Assembly: GCF_017115105.1 (NCBI RefSeq)
Contig: NZ_JABXKH010000043.1
Coordinates: 1-64,000 of the forward strand
Reading direction: 5' to 3'
DNA length: 64,000 bases
Source: Nostoc sp. NMS2
GTDB lineage: Bacteria > Cyanobacteriota > Cyanobacteriia > Cyanobacteriales > Nostocaceae
Part shown: piece by piece, positions 58,284-64,000 of the stretch
Layout: every line of letters starts with the position of its first letter
Numbering within the stretch: position 1 is the first letter of the stretch
The notes under the pieces: model-generated
What the model was told of the DNA's origin: nothing
What the model saw: the letters and a program-made list of their open reading frames with translations, nothing else
The model's database searches: none
Program-made: the position numbers and the translations under genes

Positions 58284-59657
58284 TCAGGTATTTAAATGTT
58301 TGAGAATCAACGAGCAAACATCTGTCGCCTCAATTCGATTGTCATTAACTAGGTGAGTTTGATGGGTGATAAATAGAGGCCCTTCATCTGGAGAAGTAGT
58401 AATATGACCGTGAGAACCACGTACTAGGGAAGCATCCAGAGGAATGACGTCCATTAAGTAGCGAAAACCCAGTTGTTTCTTAAGTAACTTGAGAGCAATT
58501 TTTCCTTGAGGAAATTTAATTTGCGGATCGAGGAAAAGTTCTACAGGATCGTAACCAGGTTTGCGGTGGATATCTACAGTTCTAGCAAAATCAGGCGCTT
58601 TTGCGTCATCAAGCCAATAATAATAGGTAAACCAAGCGTCAGATTGAGCGATCGCTACTAACTCCCCCGATCTAGGATGATCGAGATGGTAGGCTTGCTT
58701 CCCTTCGTCATTCAATACCTGCGCTACGCCTTCAGTCGCTTCTAAAAGCGATCGCACTTTTGAGATGTACGCCGGATCATTCACATACACATGAGCGATT
58801 TGGTGATCGGCTACTGTAAAGGCAATGCTAGCACCAAAATCGAGCAGTTCTAGCCCTAATTCTTCTCGCACAGCAATTAGACCATTTTCCCGTAGTACGC
58901 GGTTCAAATCCACAGCTTTGGAGACTGGAGTAATACCATACTCGGAAAGAATAATTACCTGAGTATTACGTGCTTGATAATATTCAATTAAATTGCCACA
59001 AACAGCATCAATTTCTCGCAAATCAGCTTGAATCTGTGTTTGATTGTTACCAAATTTTTGCAGACAGTAATCTAAATGTGGTAAATAAACCAGTGATAAT
59101 GTCGGGCTGTAGCGTTCCTCAATCCATTTTGCAGAATTGGCAATCCATTGGCTAGAACTAATGGAAGTTTTTGGCCCCCAGAAATCGAACAGAGGGAAAT
59201 TTCCTAAATCAGATTGAATTTGCGATCGCACATCACTAGGATGGGTATAAATATCAGGTAATTTTCTTCCATCTGCGGGATACATCGGGCGCGGCGTAAT
59301 GGCATAATCTACAGAAGAATACATATTGTACCACCAAAAAAGGTTGGCACAAGTGAAATTTGGATCAATTGATTTAGCTATTTCCCAAACTTTGGGAGCC
59401 TGTACTAGTTTATTAGATTGTCGCCAAAACTTCACTTCACATTCATCGCGAAAATACCAACCATTAGCCACAATTCCATGTTCATCAGGCCATTTTCCTG
59501 TTAAATAAGTAGACTGAACCGAACAAGTCACCGCAGGTAACACTGTTCCAATAGAAGCTACCTGCCCCTTAGCAGCCCAAGAAGATAAAAACGGCGTATT
59601 TTCTCCTAGTAAGCTAGGCGTTAATCCCACGACATTTAGAACAACCGTTTTCTGCAT
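58284..59657 (-). CDS. eboF: EboF: alkaline phosphatase/nucleotide pyrophosphatase-type protein
   Basis: This 457-residue protein is of the type I phosphodiesterase/nucleotide pyrophosphatase fold. It shows VVLNVVGLTPSLLGENTPFL (metal-binding Asp replaced near residue 8), AVTCSVQSTYLTGKWPDEHG near 42 with catalytic Thr/Ser and metal His, LVYLPHLDYCLQKFG near 188, ILSEYGITPVSKAVDLN near 237 and RGSHGHITTSPDEGPLFITH near 417. It is the last gene of the ebo cluster, which in Nostoc punctiforme is required for moving the scytonemin precursor to the periplasm. Confidence 0.88.
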   Translation of the reverse strand: MQKTVVLNVVGLTPSLLGENTPFLSSWAAKGQVASIGTVLPAVTCSVQSTYLTGKWPDEHGIVANGWYFRDECEVKFWRQSNKLVQAPKVWEIAKSIDPNFTCANLFWWYNMYSSVDYAITPRPMYPADGRKLPDIYTHPSDVRSQIQSDLGNFPLFDFWGPKTSISSSQWIANSAKWIEERYSPTLSLVYLPHLDYCLQKFGNNQTQIQADLREIDAVCGNLIEYYQARNTQVIILSEYGITPVSKAVDLNRVLRENGLIAVREELGLELLDFGASIAFTVADHQIAHVYVNDPAYISKVRSLLEATEGVAQVLNDEGKQAYHLDHPRSGELVAIAQSDAWFTYYYWLDDAKAPDFARTVDIHRKPGYDPVELFLDPQIKFPQGKIALKLLKKQLGFRYLMDVIPLDASLVRGSHGHITTSPDEGPLFITHQTHLVNDNRIEATDVCSLILKHLNT

Positions 59658-59755
59658 AAACTAAATCCTCTCTTATACCAATTTGAAAAAATAACTAGAA
59701 AAGCACAATAACGCATCTCTACAGATTTAAACCAGAAAACCCAGCTTAAATCTTA

Positions 59756-59787
59756 ATTACGAATTACGAATTACGAATTACGAATTA
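59756..59787. repeat. TTACGAA heptamer tract reaching into the eboE 3' end
   Basis: Four to five AATTACG heptamers overlap the final codons of eboE. The last residues (RNS) and the stop at 59771 are formed by the repeat. The same tract type is found at 44838 and 6370. Confidence 0.85.
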
Positions 59788-60997
59788 ATTTTAATACCCA
59801 CTCATACTCACGCTGAATAGAAGTCAGCAAATCTATCTTCATTTCTGATGGCAATACATCCCAAGTGTAAGTTTCAATTTCTAAATGTGAGCAAGCATTG
59901 TTTGTCTGAAGTAGATTTAAAACAGTCGCAATATCATCTTGCGTAGACTGCAAAATTTGATAATCATGAATAAAAATTGGGACGTGAAAATGAGTCCGCC
60001 ATTCTTCAGCTAAAGATTGCTCTAAATGTGGTAATGCAGTTATTAAGTCAGGATAGTGATGTAGTGTACCATCGCTGCGACGTTCTATTACCTGGTGAAG
60101 ATAAGTAGATTCTGCAAAAGGACGCAAGCGTTCAACTATCAAACTACGCTTTTCAACATCAGCAGGTATTTTTACTTGAATTGCAGCGCTGATTTGAATC
60201 TTGCCAATCTTAATTCCTGCCGATTGCAAACGCCCAAATACAGATTGCGGTTCCTCATATTCAACTGAGAAATGGCAGGTATCATAACAAATCCGAACGT
60301 GTTCTAGTAATTTATTCTCTGCTAAATTCTGTTCAATATTTAATTTTTTTGATAAGTAGTTACCGCCGATTGGCAATAACCAATTTTGATAAAAATCAAT
60401 TATTTCTGAGGTATTTTCAATTAAACCATCAGGCTCAGGTTCTAAATCAATATGAAGTATCTTTCCTGTTTCCTCGCTGATGCGAATCATCTCTACAACA
60501 ACTGATGCTATGTTCAAACAACTCTTTTTCAGAACTATCTCGCAAGTCGCTTGGTTTTTTCTCCACCAAGGTTTATAGGATAATGGCAGTGTAGAAATTC
60601 CGCCATCAAGTTCTTTTGGTAATAGATTAGCTAAAATTTTTACCAAGTTTAATGTATAATTAGTCCGTTCTGGTGTAGACCAATCTGGTGCATAAACTTG
60701 GTCTTTTACAACCTGTCGATGGAAGTTACCATAAGGGAATCCGTTTAAGGTGAAAACATATAAATTTTCTTGAGTTAGCCAAGCTTGAAGTTTAGCTAAG
60801 TTATTACTTTCTAAAAGTTGTGTTGCAGCAACATCTGCTAATCTTAAACCAATACCGAAAGGTTCTGTTGGTGATAAACGTGACTTGAGTTCGGGAATAT
60901 ACTTTTTTAAATTATCGAAAACATCTAGCCAACTTTCACCAGGATGAATATTGCTGCAATAAGTTAAATGAAAGTTGCTGTCTTTTGTAATTTTCAT
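59771..60997 (-). CDS. eboE: EboE: TIM-barrel metabolite-traffic protein
   Basis: This 408-residue protein begins MKITKDSNFHLTYCSNIHPG. It is a predicted xylose-isomerase-like TIM barrel with GIGLRLADVAATQLLESNN near 48, TLNGFPYGNFHRQVVKDQVY near 88, ILHIDLEPEPDGLIENTSEI near 183 (metal-binding Glu), VRICYDTCHFSVEYEEPQSV near 243 (Asp/His) and THFHVPIFIHDYQILQSTQD near 350. These residues can bind a divalent metal. It is a member of the ebo cluster between eboC and eboF. Confidence 0.88.
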   Translation of the reverse strand: MKITKDSNFHLTYCSNIHPGESWLDVFDNLKKYIPELKSRLSPTEPFGIGLRLADVAATQLLESNNLAKLQAWLTQENLYVFTLNGFPYGNFHRQVVKDQVYAPDWSTPERTNYTLNLVKILANLLPKELDGGISTLPLSYKPWWRKNQATCEIVLKKSCLNIASVVVEMIRISEETGKILHIDLEPEPDGLIENTSEIIDFYQNWLLPIGGNYLSKKLNIEQNLAENKLLEHVRICYDTCHFSVEYEEPQSVFGRLQSAGIKIGKIQISAAIQVKIPADVEKRSLIVERLRPFAESTYLHQVIERRSDGTLHHYPDLITALPHLEQSLAEEWRTHFHVPIFIHDYQILQSTQDDIATVLNLLQTNNACSHLEIETYTWDVLPSEMKIDLLTSIQREYEWVLKLIRNS

Positions 60998-61434
60998 TTT
61001 CTAGTTTTATGCCTTATATATGCTAAGAGAATGTTTGAAAAGTGGTTGGCTGTTATTTTAGGCACTTATTGATCCCCCCTAACCCCCCTTTTTAAGGGGG
61101 GAACCGGAATCAAAGTCCCCCTTAAAAAGGGGAGCCACTGCGGTCTTGGGGTCTCCCTAAGTGAAGCAAGTGGCGTGGATTTAGGGGGATCTAAAACATT
61201 TTGCTACCGATAAGAGGACTTTTAAAACATCCTCTAAGAATTTGTTTCTTTTCGGTTATGAAATACTTGTGACATATAGCACTACTAAATCATTTGTAAT
61301 AAATTAACCGCAGAGGCGCAGAGAACGCAGAGAGAGGAATTGGAGATTTTTACTTGCTATATTCGGGGATAATGGCGCATAAATGTGCGCCATTACAGCC
61401 TATTAATGGTATTACAAGGTGTGGACATCAAAAT
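60998..61434. other. 437-bp gap between eboC and eboE
   Basis: It contains the MITE-like element at 61028-61233 and an AACCGCAGAGGCGCAGAGAA repeat at about 61308-61336. No eboD-like dehydroquinate-synthase fragment is visible in any frame. Confidence 0.7.
61028..61233. mobile_element. MITE-like element, copy 2 (206 bp, inverted)
   Basis: The right end (ACTTTTAAAACATCCT at 61218-61233, preceded by ATTTTGCTACCGATAAGAGG) is the reverse complement of the left end of copy 1. The left end AGAATGTTTGAAAAGTGGTT corresponds to copy 1's right end. The interior keeps GATCCCCCCTAACCCCCC, the AAGTGGCGTGGATTTAGGGG part and GGGGTCTCCC. It sits inside the ebo cluster. Confidence 0.85.
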
Positions 61435-62367
61435 TTAAGTTACGGCAAATATTTGTGCTAGTTTCATGGAAATTGGTAACAAAATCAGAACTAATAAACC
61501 GTAATACAAACCAGCAAAACCAGATGCAACTGTTGCATCTAAGACTATTAGAGATAAAACGCCTATTTTTACAGCATTTCTGATGTTTTCGGCTACTGGC
61601 TCACTGGCAGCTTTGACAAAATTAGGCAAGACTCTGATAGCTAAGAAAATAGCAAATGGTAGTGCTGCGATCGCTGTATAATCTCCTAATATTCCTAAAG
61701 CTAAAACTGCCGTCAAAACTATTGCAATCAGCAGTAATGCTAAAACTCCCGTAATCTTCTTCCCTCCGTGAACTTCACCCTGACTAATTGCGGTGATAGC
61801 AGCAATATAGAGAACAGGAATTAGTGCTAAATACCAACGTTCTCCTATCATTGCAGGTACAGCACTTACGCCTAATAATAAGTTACTGCCACGACACAAA
61901 CCCATATTTAAAGGGCCAAAAAAAGGATGATGTTTGGCGAGTGAGTCATACAGGAGGGATGAAAGAGCGATCAATATAGCGATCGCAGCACTCAACCAGG
62001 ATACTTGAAAAGCAGCTATAATGCCGATGGCAAACAGTATACTCCCCAATAAAGCAGCATTTTGACGAGATACGCGACCACTAGGAATTGCTCTATTTGG
62101 TCGCTCTTTTGCGTCTAATTCAGCATCAAAAACATCATTAAAAACGATACCGCCGCCGTATAAACCAGTTGTAGCCAATAATAACCAAGCTAATGGAATT
62201 AGGATGGCAAAAGTTGCTTCACCATTAATTAATTTAGCAAAAATACTCCCAGAGCCGGAAGCAGCAAAACCTACAAGAATATCCGCCCAAGCAGTAACAA
62301 TATTAGCAGGACGCATCAATTCTAGATAACCCCGCCAGCCTTGAAAATTTAAGCTTGCAACATTCAC
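61435..62367 (-). CDS. eboC: EboC: UbiA-like prenyltransferase
   Basis: This 310-residue membrane protein of the UbiA family has about eight or nine membrane segments. MRPANIVTAWADILVGFAAS lies near 18-37, the Asp-rich first motif FNDVFDAELDAKERPNRAIP near 76-95, and the second Asp region SSLLYDSLAKHHPFFGPLNM near 137. It probably transfers or binds an isoprenoid-linked compound. In the ebo cluster it may help deliver the cluster's substrate to the membrane; this is inference from the cluster's role. Confidence 0.88.
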   Translation of the reverse strand: MNVASLNFQGWRGYLELMRPANIVTAWADILVGFAASGSGSIFAKLINGEATFAILIPLAWLLLATTGLYGGGIVFNDVFDAELDAKERPNRAIPSGRVSRQNAALLGSILFAIGIIAAFQVSWLSAAIAILIALSSLLYDSLAKHHPFFGPLNMGLCRGSNLLLGVSAVPAMIGERWYLALIPVLYIAAITAISQGEVHGGKKITGVLALLLIAIVLTAVLALGILGDYTAIAALPFAIFLAIRVLPNFVKAASEPVAENIRNAVKIGVLSLIVLDATVASGFAGLYYGLLVLILLPISMKLAQIFAVT

Positions 62368-62456
62368 TTATCTGCCTCCGTGCCTAATAATTTCTCAAAA
62401 TAAACTGCATATTACAGATAAATCATTTATGCAATTCCTACTCCCCACTCCCCAGT

Positions 62457-62482
62457 ACAGACGCGATTAATCGCGTCTCTCT
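62457..62482. repeat. AGACGCGAT palindrome
   Basis: GTACAGACGCGATTAATCG with CGTCTCTC forms a GACGCGAT/ATCGCGTC stem in the gap between eboC and eboB, same family as 54.3 kb. Confidence 0.85.
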
Positions 62483-62490
62483 CAAATTTT

Positions 62491-63426
62491 CTACTCAATC
62501 AACACATAATCTGAAGCTGATTTGATTCCTGGTTCTTGTCCCCGCAACACAGAATTTCCACTGAACATTTGGCGCTGATCGATAGATTGGGGATTGAGCC
62601 AGTCTGACGCTTTCATCTGCCCAGTTTGACTGTAAGCAGCTAGGGCATTTTCATAACAAACTGCTTGCACATGTTCTTCAGGAATGCCCCTATCTAACAT
62701 CAACTGAGCCGTTTTTGGGACTGCCAAAGGATCGCTGATACCCCAATCAGCGCTACTATCTACAATGATGCGACGAACACTATCGTGTCCCGCTACGCTA
62801 ACGCATCCATATTTACGGACAACTTCTACCATTCTGGCGTTACCCATCTTCGTCTGTGGGTAAATCGTGAAAGCCGCCCAAAAACCCCGTCCTAATACTT
62901 CCTCGACGGTTTCTTCGTTGTTGTGATCGATAACTACTTGTGAGGGATCTAAGCCATATTCAATGCAGCGTTCCATGCTTTGAATAGCACCCGCTTTCTT
63001 ATTGCGATGGGGAGTATGAATTAGTACCAACATATCAAGTTCTTTGGCTAATTCTAACTGTTGACAAAAGTACTTATCTTCTGCTTCTGTCATGTCGTCA
63101 TAGCCAATTTCCCCAATAGCAACAACTCCTTCTTTACAGGCATAAAGTGGCAGTAGTTCCATAACTTCTTTTGCCAGCGCTTCATTGTTAGCTTCTTTCG
63201 GATTTAGGCCGATTGTACAGTAGTGTTGGATGCCAAACTGACTAGCACGAAAGCGTTCCCAGCCCACAAGACTACTGAAGTAGTCTTTAAATGAGCCAGC
63301 GTTAGTTCGGGGTTGTCCTAACCAAAAGGCTGGTTCAATAACGGCGACAATGCCATATTCTCGCATTACTAAGTAATCGTAAGTAGTACGGGAACACATG
63401 TGAATGTGAGGATCGATGAACATCAT
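62491..63426 (-). CDS. eboB: EboB: TatD-like metal-dependent hydrolase
   Basis: This 311-residue TIM-barrel hydrolase starts at the paired ATGs at 63426/63423. Motifs are MFIDPHIHMCSRTTYDYLVM (HxH metal site), GIQHYCTIGLNPKEANNEAL near 75, GVVAIGEIGYDDMTEAEDKY near 112 (catalytic Glu), LVLIHTPHRNKKAG near 145 and SSADWGISDPLAVPKTAQLM near 238. Codons for CVSVAGHDSV just before RRIIVDSSADWG are read from a CGCTACGCTAAC-type dispersed repeat inserted in frame. A longer frame from 63459 comes from the upstream CCCAATGCCC repeat. Confidence 0.88.
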   Translation of the reverse strand: MMFIDPHIHMCSRTTYDYLVMREYGIVAVIEPAFWLGQPRTNAGSFKDYFSSLVGWERFRASQFGIQHYCTIGLNPKEANNEALAKEVMELLPLYACKEGVVAIGEIGYDDMTEAEDKYFCQQLELAKELDMLVLIHTPHRNKKAGAIQSMERCIEYGLDPSQVVIDHNNEETVEEVLGRGFWAAFTIYPQTKMGNARMVEVVRKYGCVSVAGHDSVRRIIVDSSADWGISDPLAVPKTAQLMLDRGIPEEHVQAVCYENALAAYSQTGQMKASDWLNPQSIDQRQMFSGNSVLRGQEPGIKSASDYVLIE

Positions 63427-63575
63427 GGTTTTAATAATTGGGTATTTGGCATTGGGCATTGGGCATGGAAAAGAGGCAGAGGGGCAGGGGGCGAGGGGCA
63501 GGGGGAAAACTCTTCTCCCTTGCTCCCAGCTAAGAGCTCCCCATCTCCCTCATTCCCCTCATCCCCACTCCTCAC
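63427..63575. repeat. TTGGGCA heptamers and purine/pyrimidine tracts
   Basis: TTGGCATTGGGCATTGGGCA (63446-63465) is followed by GGCAGAGGGGCAGGGGGCGA and a facing pyrimidine tract. This is the same tract style as 53000-53146, here in the gap between eboA and eboB. Confidence 0.8.
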
Positions 63576-64000
63576 TCACTTGCGGCTAAAACTGTTCCAA
63601 GTCAGATTACCTTGTTGAATGGATGACTGTAAATCTGGGTAACGAGAAAGTAATGCTTGCGCCTGTGGTAAAGGAGACTCAGCACAAGCTAACGCTGCTG
63701 CTTCTTGTTCGGCTGTATCCCCATTAGCCAGTACTTTTTCTAAATCTGTGACGATCGCGCTATCTGCAAACCGCCCTACAGGTCGCCAAAGTTCTGGCGT
63801 AACTGAGCGTTTAGCTGCCCAACGTTCATGGGCATAGTCTGCTAACATCTTCGCTAATTCTGGGTTAGCACGTCGGTCTAGTCCCCAAATTAGATGCAAC
63901 GGACTGCCGACAAATACAGCCTTCAGTACCATCTGATTCCAAGCAGCATTGTCTAAATAATTCGCTGGATAAGGGTTACGTAGTGCTATAGCTTGGAATA
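63576..64000 (-). CDS. eboA: EboA, C-terminal part (cut by the window edge)
   Basis: The minus-strand frame is open from the stop at 63576 to the window end. It reads ALRNPYPANYLDNAAWNQMV then LKAVFVGSPLHLIWGLDRRA, DYAHERWAAKRSVTPELWRP and EQEAAALACAESPLPQAQAL. This is the C-terminal region of EboA, an alpha-helical HEAT-like protein of unknown biochemistry that begins most ebo clusters. At least 141 codons are present; the start lies beyond the window. Confidence 0.85.
   Translation of the reverse strand, partial: FQAIALRNPYPANYLDNAAWNQMVLKAVFVGSPLHLIWGLDRRANPELAKMLADYAHERWAAKRSVTPELWRPVGRFADSAIVTDLEKVLANGDTAEQEAAALACAESPLPQAQALLSRYPDLQSSIQQGNLTWNSFSRK

Overview
The window looks like chromosomal DNA from a filamentous, heterocyst-type cyanobacterium (Nostoc/Anabaena/Calothrix group). 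The reasons are the very frequent HIP1 octamer GCGATCGC, several Uma2-family genes, an xisH-xisI pair, a DUF2808 secreted protein, the photosystem II lipoprotein PsbQ, HemJ, a five-gene ebo cluster, and dense short dispersed repeats (heptamer tracts, small palindromes, 20-30 bp repeats) of the kind described from Nostoc and Calothrix. No rRNA, tRNA, CRISPR array or prophage was recognised. The assignment rests on gene content and repeat style, not on any database comparison.

Layout. 1-9.8 kb is an accessory zone: two 85%-identical Uma2 genes bracket xisH/xisI, a UPF0175 gene and a DUF6745-like gene. Two more Uma2 genes, a DUF2808 protein, a DoxX protein and a solitary DEAD/H helicase follow. 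10-20.3 kb carries surface-polysaccharide genes: an NDP-sugar epimerase-like protein, a GT4 glycosyltransferase, two sugar-phosphate transferases, and gmd plus fcl for GDP-L-fucose. It also holds 5-formyl-THF cyclo-ligase, a small catalase-like protein and an orphan ABC permease. 20.7-31.3 kb holds a giant Hsp70-like protein, a Crp/Fnr regulator with a DUF2232 membrane protein, a CobT-like protein and a solute-binding lipoprotein. 31.4-42.5 kb is the most unusual stretch: decayed gene pieces, a Pepco/Trypco-like plus caspase operon, a RAYT transposase with duplicated REP palindromes, an AAA-ATPase plus TPR operon, a nucleotidyltransferase pair, a GD-rich repeat protein, and an AraC regulator broken by one in-frame stop whose 3' end is duplicated 2.5 kb away. 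43.3-48.9 kb is an NAD-synthesis operon, pncB-nadD-nrtR-nadE, behind a strong palindromic operator, followed by a VapBC-like pair. 49-58 kb contains a decayed LRR gene, a peptidoglycan-binding SAGC protein, hemJ, an alpha/beta hydrolase without its nucleophile, a FAD oxidoreductase, psbQ and a full-size catalase. 58.3-64 kb is eboA(partial)-eboB-eboC-eboE-eboF on the minus strand.

The most interesting features are non-coding or conflict-related. A family of tandem arrays in exact 21-bp register occurs at five loci, one with a 168-bp higher-order period. A caspase operon lies near an AAA/TPR operon and may form a cell-death or defence island. Dispersed repeats have been absorbed in frame into coding sequences, or supply the last codons and stop codons of genes. 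Two copies of one MITE-like element lie in opposite orientation.
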